Shown here one piece after another: positions 23,155 to 34,239 of a stretch of DNA of 64,000 bases; position 1 is the stretch's first letter; every line of letters starts with the position of its first letter. Source of the stretch: Nepenthes gracilis (lineage: Eukaryota > Streptophyta > Magnoliopsida > Caryophyllales > Nepenthaceae); the NCBI GenBank assembly GCA_033239525.1, contig BSYO01000038.1:5645041-5709040 (forward strand), read 5' to 3'. The translations under genes and the position numbers were made by a program. Under the pieces are notes generated by a model, which was not told where the DNA came from, did not search any database, and saw only the letters and a program-made list of their open reading frames with translations.

Positions 23155-23805
23155 GTGGTCAACATGATCACCACCCGGCTGAATAAGAATCCGACGAACA
23201 ACAAGGACCAGCACTTAGGGAGGAAGAAGCAGCGCACTACTAACAACATCATTAGTTTTAGTAACGACGACCTGGCACATGTAGTCTCCCCCTATACAGA
23301 CCCCTTTGTTGTATCAGTGCTCGTTTCCGACAGTAGCGTTGACTATCAGATGAAATGAGTATTTATTGATAATGAAAGTTCTTGTGATTTGCTTAACCTT
23401 GATGTGTTTTTTAAACTCGGTTTAAAAAAGAGTCAGTTAAAATCTGCGGAAGGCCCATTATATAGCCTTGATAATGAATCGGTGCCCATTCAAGGGACGA
23501 TCCGACTAGAAGTCACCCTAGAAACGTACCCGAGAATGGCAAGCCGTACACTTACTGTCTTGGTAGTCGACTTGCCCTCTGTATACAACGCAATACTAGG
23601 TCGACTATGCCTAACAGTGTTCAGGGCCATCACTTCAATACCACACCTTAAAATGAATTTTCCAACGCCATACGGTATGGGTGAAGTACTGGGTGACCAA
23701 GTCACTGGACGGACATGCTACATGTCCCAGATCGCTATTAACAACAGCACCAAAGTAGTAGGAGAACATGACCATCGAGATGAGACAACCTTGCAGCAAG
23801 CATAG
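23155..23805 (+). pseudogene. Tat aspartic protease region
   Basis: The frame reads SNDDLAHVVSPYTDPFVVSV and, after a TGA at 23356 (likely CGA to TGA), VFIDNESSCDLLNLDVFFKLGL. The active-site triplet, normally DTG or DGG, is DNE here, so the enzyme would be inactive even without the stop. The downstream segment SVPIQGTIRLEVTLETYP and VVDLPSVYNAILGRLCLTVFRA is the typical Tat protease C-terminus. It lies between gag and reverse transcriptase as expected. Confidence 0.82.
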
Positions 23806-23819
23806 TCTGGTGAGGCAAC

Positions 23820-25075
23820 CGACTTAATCCCAGTGAATCTGGACGATCCAGAAAGGTGCATACGAATCGACGGCTCACTCACCGGTGCGCTTCACGAAGA
23901 ACTGATCACATTCCTACGATGAAACATTGACATCTTCGTATGGACTCCCGTTGATATGCCTGGGATTCCAGATCGGGTAATGGTCTACAAGTTGGGCCTT
24001 GACCCAGAACGAAAGCTTGTTAGGCAGAAGCGAAGAAACCACTCAGTGGAAAAGTTAATCGCAATCAGGGAGCTACTGGATGCTTGATTCATCAGGGAGG
24101 TTCAATACCCTAACTCGCTCTCCAACGTAGTCTTGGTAAAGAAGAGCAATGGGAAGTGGAGAATGTTCGTCGATTACACCGACGTGAACAAAGCCAGCCC
24201 AAAGGATAGCTTTTCCTTACCCAGGATTGACCTGCTGGTAGACTCAACGTTCGGACATGAGTTGTTGAGTTTCATGGATGCCTATTTAGACTATAACCAG
24301 ATCCGATTGAGTCTGAAAGACGAAGAGTATACCTCGTTCATGACAAACCAGGGGACTTATTGTTATAAAGTGATGCCCTTAAGACTAAATAACGCGGGAG
24401 CCACCTACCAGTGACCGATGAACAAAATGTTCGAAAAACAGATCAGCCGTAATATGAAAGTCTATGTTGACGACATGCTCGTCAAGACTGGAATTACGGG
24501 CGACCATATCCACGATCTGGTGGAGTCATTTGAGGTGCTCTGCGAGCATCAAATAAAACTGAATCCAACTAAGTGTGTCTTCAGGGTAGCCTCGAAAAAT
24601 TCCTGGGTTTCATCGTCTCCCAATGAGGGATTGAAGCAAACCCAGAGAAGATCACGGCCCTCGCAAACATGGCTCCCCCTCGAACTATCAAGAATGTCCA
24701 GCAACTGACTGGAGGATTGGCAACCTTGTCCCACTTCCTAGCGAAGTCTGGTGACAAGTATCAGTCATTCTTTAAGGCGCTGAGGGGAACAAAATCAAAT
24801 GGTTTCCAATTGACAGCGGATTGCCTGGCGGCCTTCAATGAGTTGAAGCAGTACCTGGCTAGCCCACAATTACTAACATCACCCAAGGTCAGCGAAGAGC
24901 TGTACCTCTACTTGGCAGTATCGGAGGTGTCTCTCAACTCCGTCCTCGTAAGTCAGGACTCCGATACCCAACAGCCGATCAACTATGTGAGCAAAACATT
25001 GACCGACTCAGAGACGTGCTACCCACGCACAAAGAAGTTGGCATTAGCTCTCATATTCTCCGCACGAAACTAAGG
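23820..25075 (+). pseudogene. Tat reverse transcriptase and RNase H
   Basis: The region begins with text typical of the Tat RT N-terminus (DMPGIPDRVMVYKLGLDPE near 23956). It continues with NGKWRMFVDYTDVNKASPKDSF (24148), SFMDAYLDYNQI (about 24270), GATYQ-stop-PMNKMF at 24414 and the catalytic box YVDDMLVKT (24463). A frameshift near 24595 moves the frame to FLGFIVSQ and the RNase H domain (FQLTADCLAAFNELKQYL, LYLYLAVSEVSLNSVLV, PINYVSKTLTDSETCYP), which ends at 25073. The catalytic Asp-Asp pair is kept. Confidence 0.88.
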
Positions 25076-25319
25076 CCCTACTTTTAGGCACACCACATCG
25101 TAGTTCTCACCGACCATCCTCTAAAGAGTATACACCAGAAACCCGATGTTTCTAAATGGTTGGTAAAGTGGGCTATCAAATTAGGCGAGTTCGACATTGA
25201 GTTCAGGCCCAGGCCGGCCATAAAGGCACAGACTCTAGCTGATTTCATTGTTGAGCCACGACCTTGATTCTTGAAGAACAGCCCTCAAAGAATGCAGAAC
25301 AGCGCATGGAGGATCTAGA

Positions 25320-25700
25320 ATAGGTGCTCCACACAGACAGATCATCCACAGACACGGGCAGTGGAGCAGGAGTCCCTAACGGGTTTAAGGTGAAATACTC
25401 CCTTAGACTAGACTTCCTAGCTACCAACAATGTTGTCGAATACGAAGCCCTGCTAGCCTGGTTAAGATTAGCAAAGGAGTGCTCAGCTAAGAGACTTGTT
25501 ATTTTCAGCGACTTCGGGCTGATCGTCAACCAGGTTAATGAAAACTTCGAAGTGAACAACCCACATATAGCCAAATATTTGGCCAGAGCAAGGGAGGCCG
25601 TCCACAATTTTGACAATCTAACATTGGTCCATGTTCCCAGAACTGAAAACTAGAAGGCCGATCAACTGACAAGAGTAGCGGCGGCCGAAAATCCAGAATA
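25320..25700 (+). pseudogene. Additional archaeal-type RNase H of the Tat element
   Basis: A second RNase H domain follows the gypsy one: HTDRSSTDTGSGAGV (the usual start is VDGSS), NNVVEYEALLAWLRLAKE, LVIFSDFGLIVNQVN and LVHVPRTEN-stop-KADQL. This aRH between RNase H and integrase is a hallmark of the Tat lineage. The first Asp and the ExE region are recognisable. A TAG interrupts it at 25651, where Lys or Gln is usual. Confidence 0.85.
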
Positions 25701-25758
25701 GTACTCGAGGAACATGAGGGTAGTCCATAATACTCCCAATATAGAGAGATAGGAGGCA

Positions 25759-26995
25759 ATGCAGGTCTCCGGGATGAAAAGCTGGACGAGACCCTACCTA
25801 AGGTATCTAGAGAACCAAACATTGCCAGAAGACGCAGAAGAGGCCAGGCGGATAAAGAGAACGGCCGGCTGTTACACTATAGTCGATGGGCGGCTATATT
25901 ATCGCGGCTACTCAACTTCGCACCTCTGTTGCCTAATCTTAGAGGAGGCAGACTACGTCTTGAGCGAAGTGCACCTCAGGATTTGTGGATCGCACGTGGG
26001 CGGCAAAAACTTAGCATTTAAGATCATGTGACAGGGTTACTATTGGCCCTCGATGAAAAAGGATGCACTCGAGTTTGTAAAAAGGTGCGAAAGCTGCCAG
26101 GTTCACAGCAACCTTCGCTACCAATCATCCGCCAAGCTGAAATCCCTTTAGGCGCCGTGGTCCTTCGCGTAATGGGGGCTTGACATTCTTGGCCCATTTT
26201 CCATTGCAACCAGGCAAAGGAAGTTAATCATGGTAGGCATCGACTACTTTACAAAGTGGGTCAAGGCCGTCCCGCTGGCCAAAATCATAGAACACAACGC
26301 ACTCGAGTTCTTCCGCCAGAATATCATTAGCAGATTTGGCGTTCCAGAGGTCATTGTGACTGACAACGGAACTCAATTCTCGGGGAAACACTTCACCAAG
26401 TATTACACTAGCCTTGGGGTTAGGCTGGTCCACACTTCGGTGGCATACCCCCAAGCGAATGGACAAATGGAGGTCACAAACTGAACACTACTCCACGGGC
26501 TCATGACCAAGCTGGAGGATGTAGGGGGCTCCTGGGTAGACGAGCTCGCCTCAATCCTTTGGTATTACCGAACAACTCCAAAGGAACTAACGTGTGAGAC
26601 GCCCTTCGGCCTCTGCTACGGGACTGAAGCGGAGATTTCGGTCAAAATCGGGCTCCCAAGTCTTAGGATGGAATTTTTCGACCGGCGGGCTAACTCCCAA
26701 AAAATCTAAGAACACCTAGACTTACTAGAAGAAGCCCGCGATGCCGCTAGAATACGGACCACAGCCTACCAACATCAAGTTGCCTGCTACTACAACAAGA
26801 AGGTGAAAGCGAGGCAGTTCGATGTTGGAGACTTGGTCTTACGGAGCATCGATGCCACAGGAAAGGTGGCCGGCCGGAACAAGCTCTCCCCGAATTAGGA
26901 AGGGCCTTTTCTAGTCTCCGCCGTCTTGTGAAACGGGGTATACAATCTCTAGAACCAGGATGGAGAGTTGGTACTGCGGACATGGAACACAATCC
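25759..26995 (+). pseudogene. Tat integrase
   Basis: The zinc domain reads SEVHLRICGSHVGG (about 25966) with CESCQ (about 26090), so the HHCC residues are kept. In the core, the first Asp is in WGLDILGPF (about 26180), the second in VTDNGTQFSG (about 26356) and the Glu in PQANGQMEVTN (about 26450), followed by a TGA where Arg is expected (VTNRT). The C-terminal part reads WYYRTTPKELTCETPFGLCYG, then FDVGDLVLRSI and WNTIHLKRYF. Stops lie near 26029, 26149, 26169, 26482, 26707 and 26897. All belong to one frame, so decay here is by substitution rather than indels. Confidence 0.9.
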
Positions 26996-27190
26996 ACCTC
27001 AAACGCTATTTCCTATTGGGACCCAGGTATGTGTCTTGCGTAATTATATGTGTTCATTTGTATTCATGATTCAATTAGTAAAATAAGTGTTTCCTTAGCA
27101 TGCTGCATGTGCATATATGTGTGGTTCTCATTGCAAGTTCGAATCAATCTAGGCTACCCCTAAGTCGGGATGGTCTTCACCCTCTTGTTA

Positions 27191-27350
27191 CTAAACCGTA
27201 GTCATCCAGGCGGCCCATGGGTGGTCTTATCTAAACCTTGGTCATCCAGACAGCCTATCAGCGGTCGTATTTAAACCCTAATCATCTAGGCAGCCCATGA
27301 GTGGTCGTATCTAAACCTTAGTCATCCAAGTTGCCCATTAGCGGTCAAAA
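27191..27350. repeat. Four 40-bp tandem repeats in the Tat 3' region
   Basis: Four head-to-tail units of exactly 40 bp start at 27191, 27231, 27271 and 27311, each beginning CTAAACC or TTAAACC with a central GTCATCCA and ending GGTCGTAT or similar. They lie about 200 bp after the integrase. Tandem arrays in the 3' untranslated region are a known habit of Tat elements. Confidence 0.93.
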
Positions 27351-27659
27351 AAATCTTAGGGGGCTAACACAGCACACGCGATGACCTCCTACATAAGGAG
27401 ATAGCATGGTCAGCCAATGATGGTCGACTGGAGCAAAACGCTCCACCAAAGGAAGCCACCCAAGTCTAAACCTGGGCAGCGCCGCCAAGCTTTACTCAGG
27501 CAAATTCTAAGTCGGTTTAACACACGCGACGGCCTAGAAGACGCCTTCAATGCCCCAAAAACAAGGCGGGCGGCCATCTCGTAGGAATTCTGCCCAGTTG
27601 GCCGCCAAGAAAGGCAAAGGAGAAAAATCAAAGGCAAGAGCGTGTGACAAACACAAGGC

Positions 27660-29486
27660 TATTTGTATTATTGCTGAATTGAAAGATGCATCATTGAATT
27701 AAAAAAAAAAAAACTACAATAATGAAAGCTATGGTGGTGGCGAGGCCCTTGTCTGTCTCGAAGCTCCCCCATGAGACTGTCGCGACGCTGTGCTGACCGG
27801 TTAGACAAATTAATAAGATCCACGGGGAAGTCAGGATCAACCAGCCGCACAATACGTCAGCTAATGTTGATCCCTTCAAACAACTGCGCTAGCATCATGC
27901 CCTCAACCTCGTGGGGACGAATATGGAGGCTCAGGTCGTTCTCTAAGGTCGCCATTTGCCTTGCAAGTTGATCAAGGTTCCCTTTAGCTCGCTCATTCTC
28001 CTCCTTCAAATGGGAAACCTCTGCTTTCAAGCTCAAGTTATCCGCTTCCGTGTCCGCCAGAATAGCCTCCAAGGCCGCCGCATCCTCTCAGTGCTCCACC
28101 CCCTGAGCCGCCAGCTTAGTATTGAGCCAGGCGATCTCCCTGTCCCTATCAGAAATCACCAAGTCTCTCTGTCTAAGTGCCTTAGCAACTGCGCTCGATA
28201 CTTTGTCCGCTTGCACAAAAAGGAAAAGGGGATTAGAAAAGGCAAATTGAAGGACAAGGTGGGCAATAGAACTTATACCTCCCAAATTCTCCGTGCTGGT
28301 CTGTCTGGCTTCACACCCAGTTTCGACGCAAAAGGTGGTGAGCCAAGAAGGGGACCCACGTTAGTAGGGCTGGCGGTGACCTCAGCCATGAATCCGCCAT
28401 GGGATCCTCTAAAGTGTCCTCCCTCCTGGCTGGTTCCCTAGGAACGGCGAGGGACTTCAAAATCTGCTCCTGCTGCTTCGTTGGAATTACCACCACAGGT
28501 GATCTAACTTACGGTTCCTGCGGCCAAGGTGCCTCGATGGATGGCTCTCGAGTTGACCCCGATGGTGCAGGCCACGTTAGAACAACGCCGCCGCTCAACT
28601 TGGTCTTATAAGCCCCAAGGGCTGCCTCAACTTCTATCCTAGATGCGGCGCCAACACCCGTGAAACATCCAGCAGAGAGATAGTCTCAGCGCGACGACGA
28701 CGAAGAAGGTGCCACCGAGGCCGGCCTCTTTTGCCTTGGACTAGGAGGACTTGAATTAGACGGGCGGGGACCAATAATAAAATCCTTCTTCCTTTTCTTT
28801 TTCTGCAAGACCTCCGGCAGTGGGATTCTCAATTTTTGGACTAAAGACAGAGTCCCCCAGTTGGCCTTCTTTGCCTTCACACGAGAAACCAAGTGGTCTC
28901 TCTGGAAGTCCCTCAGATTCTTCTCCACCAGCTCAACCAGCCACTAAAGGGACGCCATCTCCGCCTCCGAAGGCGCCCCCGTATACACCTCAGGCACTTG
29001 ACCCCACTCATTGGGTAAGGGCCAAGACACTCCCACATTAACAAAAGAGAACCGATTCTTCCAACTCTTGAGGGAGTCGTAAATGGCGGTGCTAATCTTG
29101 AGACTGCTGCGGGGAGATAAAGAAATCCACTCCGCTCCCTAGTTGATCTTAAAAATCCCCCTCACCATTGACATCATCAACAAGCTCGAATGTTGATGAA
29201 GAAAAATGTAAAGGGAGCATAAGTACTTGATGACATTGGCATGACACTGGGCGATAGGGACCTGAAGTGCCTGAAAAATCGACATCAGCTCGTTAGGGAC
29301 TGGAAGGCAGAGCCCACTCCTCAAATGGGCTTTGTATACGGTCACGAAGCCTGTGGGCAGCAAAAAGGCTCTGTCATTCTTCCCTGAAATGCGGAAGGCG
29401 ATCTCCTGCGGAATGTTGAACTCTACGTACAGGACTTTCACGTCATTTTCTGTCAAAATGGAGGCGATGTCGGTGACGGAAGCCAT
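27660..29486 (-). pseudogene. Antisense ORF of the Tat element, gypsy-type 'transposase' domain
   Basis: On the minus strand, ATG at 29484-29486 opens a frame of 115 residues (MASVTDIASILTEND, VYKAHLRSGLCLPVP, ELMSIFQALQVPIAQ) that resumes after a stop as EWISLSPRSSLKIS and SWKNRFSFVNV. This order matches the antisense ORF proteins of Tat/Retand elements, which carry the domain Pfam calls a putative gypsy-type transposase. A Lys/Ser-rich middle (KKKRKKDF, SPPSPRQKR, about 28690-28930) and a coiled-coil-like C-terminus (LVISDRDREIAWLNTKLA, SLKAEVSHLKEENERAKG, about 27870-28180) follow. A likely 69-bp intron (28278-28210, GTATAAG...GTGCAAG) precedes the coiled coil. Its function in these elements is unknown. 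Confidence 0.78.
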
Positions 29487-29929
29487 TGTCAGAGATAGGG
29501 TTTGTTTTCTTCTTCACAAACGGAACGAGGAAGATGAAGAAGCACAGAGGGCACAAGGAATTCAAAATGAAGCAAGCAGGCCGTTTAAAAACCCTTGTGA
29601 ACCCAAAACCATCTCGTAAACCTACGCCATTATTGCCGCCGCATGTCATTTACCTAAAAGAAGGTTGTCGAATCAAATCCTCCGGCTGATTAAATATCCG
29701 GATCTTGAATGTACCTCATAGAGACATGTGCCCTTCTCTTCTGGCAAGGCGGCTAATGACCAACGCTTCCTTCTCCAAGTTGCCCGGAAACTTCCCAAGA
29801 ATGGTCAACAAATCCGGTCAACGTTTTGGAAGTACTCAAGGCTCCTCTTCAGATGGGTAACAACTTTGCCAGCAAAAACAAGCGTGTTCTATCATAAACA
29901 CGCTGGAGGCCAGAATCCTGACCACCTGC

Positions 29930-29941
29930 ATGGGGGGCTAG
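29930..29941 (+). other. Polypurine tract of the Tat element
   Basis: ATGGGGGGCTAG directly precedes the 3' LTR start TGATGGGTAGGC, the usual arrangement in Tat elements. Confidence 0.8.
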
Positions 29942-30200
29942 TGATGGGTAGGCCCATAGCTGCAGGTCAAATAAGAAAAGCGGCTCAAAGTCCAGAAAAG
30001 TCCAGACGCGCGTTAAATGGTCAACGCGCTAGCATTGAGTACCCGGAGTACAAACAGATGGCCAACACTTTCCTTCAAGACGGACAACATTTCTGTTGAC
30101 CGGAAGCACTGTAGCAACAGGCCACGAAAAGACGTTAAACCTAATACGGGCCAGGCCTAGTTTGGCAGGCGCTCCCGTGTGTGACAAGCAACGATCCTTT
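29942..30200 (+). repeat. Truncated 3' LTR of the Tat element
   Basis: These 260 bp match 16640-16915 (TGATGGGTAGGCCCATAGC to GACAAGCAACGATC). At about 30200 the text changes to an unrelated LTR fragment, so about three quarters of this LTR, including its TATA box and 3' end, are missing. Confidence 0.85.
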
Positions 30201-31009
30201 CATATTCCTTGATATATATATTGTACCTTATTGAATATTTAGCTCACTCTTTTACTATTTTGCTAACCTCTCAGATGAGTCACACGAGTTCATACCCGGC
30301 ATATAGGATCGGAGGATCGAGCTAAAAAAAGAAGTTTAGATTATTGAATTTGATGATGATCATTGTCATTTAATAATTCCGGATAATATTAATTATATTT
30401 TATTATATTTGGATAGCGTTCGAACGGTAATTAATAGGTCTAATGTTTTATTTTAATTGATTAAATAGTTTTGGGTGATATTGTCGGTATTCGATTGATA
30501 ATATTGTAGCATTTCAGTTTAGATAGCTTTAGAACATATTATGTAATTTAGCTTTTGGTTAATATTTAGATCTATTAGGGTGTCCAGTATCGGCTTTGAA
30601 TGTCGTGATAAGTTTGGTCGGTTAGTGTGTGATGGATTTGTTGTATATGTTGACGAAATCTATTTTTTCATATTAGCAAGTCGATGATATGATATCGGTT
30701 TGATGATGTCGGCAATCCTAGATTTATTCGGTTAAGCTTATGAATGTATTAGTTGCAACACATTTTTATTAGATGTCATTTCGATATTTTTGTAGGCATC
30801 ATTCATTACTAAGGGACCAATATCATATAGTTTTGGGTCAGTGCCGGGAGCGACCGATGATATGGCACGTGCTTGGGTCCTGTGTGTATTTTTATTTATT
30901 GATATGCAGTCAGTTGAGATATCGACGTGAAATTTAAATTCAAATATTATTTAATGGTTAATTAGTTAATTAAGTATAAATATTATGATCTGAATTGGGA
31001 CGTGACAAT
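30201..31009 (+). repeat. LTR 3' fragment of a Tekay-like family
   Basis: The start (CATATTCCTTGATATATATA, TTGAATATTTAGCTCACTC, TTTTGCTAACCTCTCAG) matches the region around 49020-49090 and 49610-49690, and the stretch ends in GGGTCCTGTGTGT and finally GGGACGTGACA, an LTR-like end. It is a 5'-truncated solo fragment without an adjacent PBS. Confidence 0.6.
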
Positions 31010-32658
31010 TTGACTTTTACAAATTTAGATGCATGTGTGTTATCAATATGACCACGATTGACGAAATATTAAACAATTAGTTTTAGCACATTTTCTATTA
31101 AACGCATCAATTCAAATGTACAGTCACGATATAGGTTCAATGGAACCATATAATCTCAAGTACGATCACACATCCAAAAATTTATGAGACTCGGGGATTT
31201 CAGAACTAAGTGTTTGATACCCTCTTGAAAGATCAATACTCTAACTAGATGAAGTCAATCAAGACATGACTATTACTAGTTTCCTAACTTATCAAACCTT
31301 GAGGATGCTACATCTGCATAAGTGACGATAAATTTTTCATGAGATATGTACAATCAGTTAGATGGTCAAGGGCTATTACCAATAATGATAGTCTAAGGAC
31401 TTAACTTGTAATCAATTTAGTTATCTTATAATCGAAGATTCATGGATGTACATTTAGGGATAATCTCTCTAATTGACATCAATTTTAAGCAATATCTAGC
31501 CAAACAAATCAAGTTAACTAACATCAAGCAAAGGAAATAACCAAATCACATGAGCCAAGAGATATCTAATCAAATAATTCATTAACAATCCGATGGTAGG
31601 AATCTAGATGCCCCACAGCGGATACATATTGACACATATACTAGTCTAATAAAAGAGAGACACATGAATGGTGATACAACTAGTGGTATAAGGCATTAGG
31701 AAAAATTACCTTGACAAAAAATTCTTTTGGATTAAGAAGTATTGTAAAATATGGATACCAAAATGGTTTCTCATGTTAAAGATGGTGACCAATATAGATT
31801 TCATTAATACCTTTTGAAGAAATAATGGCCTCTAAATGAACTCTCTTCTCTTTGATTCACAAAAGACTAAATAATTTACAAAATATAAGTAATACTATCA
31901 AATATTAAGATTTAGAATTCAAATGAAAATGGAATGAGAATAGCTCTATTTATACTAAGCTATGAAACAAAATATTATGAAGTGAATAAAAGTTATTAAA
32001 CAGTCAAAGAATCTTTATTGAACAATAATAAAGTAGGTCATGATTGACATGACAAGATAACAATAAAAGGTGAATTGAAAGATTTGAATGGTTGGATATC
32101 CGAATAATAAATAAGATGATTAATTATATCGAACGATTGATGCATTGAGAGATAAATTTGACTAAACAGTTAAGTTAATTAAGTAATTAATACTCTTTCT
32201 TGTCAAGAATAATAATTGGACTAATTGTCTCCAAAAAGCTACTCAATTATTATATAATAAATAGTTGTTTTATTTAATTCTCAATCAAAATAACCATTCA
32301 AATCTTGGTCAATTACTTATCTCTAGAAAACTGTCATTAATTTGTAGTCTTGTTATCAATACACTCAATTTTCCTAAAAATTGGGAAGAATTCGAATAAC
32401 AAAATAGAGCTTTGGCCCTTTCATCAGTTGATTATTTGCAAATTATGGAACCTAGTCCTCTATCTTTCATTCACATGCTCATAATCTTTACAGCTTTTCT
32501 ACTTTTAAGAATAAATTAATAATTTAAGCATCGAATAATATATTAGAGAATAGTCATATATCCTTTTAAACTCTTATTTGAAATTGCGGTGTGTAAGATT
32601 TTGATATAAGGTTTGATATCTTAACTCTACTTTACTCAAATTATTATCTACATTCCAG
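31010..32658. other. AT-rich intergenic stretch; nothing recognised
   Basis: No ORF of meaningful length, no repeat matching elsewhere in the window and no retroelement motif was found. The last 120 bp lead into the duplicated reductase segment. Confidence 0.6.
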
Positions 32659-33108
32659 GTACATATAAACATTTATTATCGATAATTTATTTACAATGGA
32701 TTTTAATGAGCAGTTATGGTTCAAGTTATTCACAAGGTTAATTTGGGTTAGGTCAACTGCTTGGGGTCCGAGTCGTCACAACCTTTCAGCCGCTACTTAC
32801 CAGTATCTGTCAGCTATAATATTTTGAAAGAGCTTCCCGATTTCTAAAAGATCATGGTGGAACAAACAAGAAGCTATGGTTTATAATTGATGTAACCCGA
32901 TTTTCAAAAATTGATTCAAACAAGTCCTTATTCAGTACTTTCCATTCACAAACAGAACATAAAACTACAAATCTTCTTAGCTATTTTCCATGATCTTTCA
33001 AAGAGTCCCTTTTTCTAAAATTCTCTCCAAACCAGATGGGAATCTATTTTAAAGAAAGTTCTTCTTTCAATTCAACAGATATACTTAAAAAAGTGCTTGC
33101 GGGATAAG
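32659..33108. repeat. Duplicated 3' flank of reductase copy 2
   Basis: This is the counterpart of 1-450, with only scattered substitutions. The duplication continues through the gene to about 34237. Confidence 0.85.
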
Positions 33109-34125
33109 TTACAGATCATAGTCTCTCCAGAAAGTCTTTCCATAAGAAGGATCAAACAAATCGTTTTTGGCCTTCAAGCTCTCAACGGTCTCCCAGAGGC
33201 TTACTTTGAGGTGAATGTAGTCGATACCCAAGCTTTTGGCTCTGTCTTTAGAAACCTTGTATGTTGGCATGAAAAGGTTGCCATCCGAGCACTCAATAGG
33301 AAGTCGGAGATCAGGATAAAGCTCACGAAGGATCTTCACGACTTCCAAACAGTGGGCGACGCTTTCAACTAGGAAATACCTTCCATTAGCTGAAGGAATC
33401 TCAAATGCTTGGATATGTGCACTAGCAACATCTCTAACATGCACCCACCCAAGGGCTAGATTTGGATAGGTCTTCGCTCTGCTAATCAATTCTAAAATTG
33501 AAGCAACACTCGTGTTGAGCGTTGGCTGCAGCAGAGGACCGAAGACCACTGCTGGGTTTATTGTGACCGTATCGATACCTCTTTCTTTGGCAAGTTTTGA
33601 AGCAGCCTCCTCAGCCAGAGTCTTTGCGAGCAAATACCACATCTTTGCTTCTTTACATACCTCAGGGTCGGAAAACCAGCTCTCATCGACAACCACCTTA
33701 GGAGTCTGAGGCCTTCCATTGTATTCGATGGCAGCCACCGAGGATGTCAAAACCACTCTTTTGACGGATGCAAATTTTTCACAGGAACTAAGGACGTTAA
33801 GCATGCCCTTTACTGCAGGATCGAGTAACTCTGGTTGCGGATCTTTAACGTGAACAGTCACCGGGGATGCAGTATGAAAAACACCTTCACACCCATCCAT
33901 AGTAAAGTCGAAGGAACCGTCCTCCAAAAGGTTGGCTCTGAATAGGTGAAGTCTTTTGTTAGCTCCGTCGAGTGCGAGCAGGTGCTTTGTTTTCCTGGGA
34001 TCACTGAGGTTGCATACAGTGGCTTTGACGATGTAGCCGCGGAGAAGAAAGAGCTTGACAAGCCATGAAGTGATGTAGCCAGACGCGCTTGTTACACACA
34101 CTGCCTTCTTCCCTTCTCCGCTCAT
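33109..34125 (-). CDS. Cinnamoyl-CoA reductase / phenylacetaldehyde reductase-like protein (extended SDR), copy 2
   Basis: An uninterrupted 338-residue minus-strand frame. Family members are NADPH-dependent cytosolic reductases of aldehydes, CoA thioesters or flavonoids. Visible motifs are the Rossmann start [11 protein letters not shown] (residues 11-21), GVFHTASPV (81-89), TSS (127-129), WYLLAK with Tyr164 and Lys168, [16 protein letters not shown] (189-204), [18 protein letters not shown] and [15 protein letters not shown]. Ser-Tyr-Lys fits the SDR catalytic triad. Two oddities stand out: the conserved glycine of TGxxG is Ser13, and the usual Arg after the second beta strand (ATVR) is Cys38 in both copies. 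The gene has no intron, unlike typical relatives, which suggests an old retrocopy later duplicated as DNA. The length is normal and the ATG aligns with copy 1. Function may be reduced. CCR sensu stricto is less likely because its KNWYCYGK signature is KMWYLLAK here. Confidence 0.9.
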   Translation of the reverse strand: MSGEGKKAVCVTSASGYITSWLVKLFLLRGYIVKATVCNLSDPRKTKHLLALDGANKRLHLFRANLLEDGSFDFTMDGCEGVFHTASPVTVHVKDPQPELLDPAVKGMLNVLSSCEKFASVKRVVLTSSVAAIEYNGRPQTPKVVVDESWFSDPEVCKEAKMWYLLAKTLAEEAASKLAKERGIDTVTINPAVVFGPLLQPTLNTSVASILELISRAKTYPNLALGWVHVRDVASAHIQAFEIPSANGRYFLVESVAHCLEVVKILRELYPDLRLPIECSDGNLFMPTYKVSKDRAKSLGIDYIHLKVSLWETVESLKAKNDLFDPSYGKTFWRDYDL

Positions 34126-34237
34126 CTTCTCATGTGTCTCTCCGGTAGTAGGATAGATCTCTGATCTTTATGTAGCAGCTTTGCAGTGGAAAAGGAGGGG
34201 TGAACTTTACTTTCTTCTCATTGGGAAATAAGAAACA
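34126..34237 (-). other. 5' leader of reductase copy 2
   Basis: About 110 bp upstream of the ATG match 10164-10179 plus 15764-15863, the leader of copy 1 split by copia 1. Beyond about 34237 the sequence is copia-derived, so any native promoter further upstream has been displaced or lost. Confidence 0.7.
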
Positions 34238-34239
34238 AT

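Larger units (their letters stand above)
16640..30200 (+). mobile_element. Tat-lineage Ty3/gypsy retrotransposon with nested LINEs
   Basis: The element opens with an LTR at 16640 (TGATAGGTAGGC) and the same LTR restarts at 29942 (TGATGGGTAGGC), directly after the polypurine tract ATGGGGGGCTAG. The PBS at 18059 is of the TGGCGCCGTC type. Coding order is gag, protease, reverse transcriptase/RNase H, an additional archaeal-type RNase H, then integrase, followed by a long 3' region with four 40-bp tandem repeats and an antisense ORF. This combination defines the Tat lineage (Retand/Ogre relatives). Two LINEs are nested in it. The 3' LTR is truncated after about 260 bp, so no target duplication can be tested. 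All coding domains are broken. Confidence 0.9.

Noticed and set aside
27191..27350. Possible CRISPR-like array of 40-bp repeats
   Set aside because: The units are directly adjacent with no spacers, and the sequence is a plant retrotransposon 3' region.
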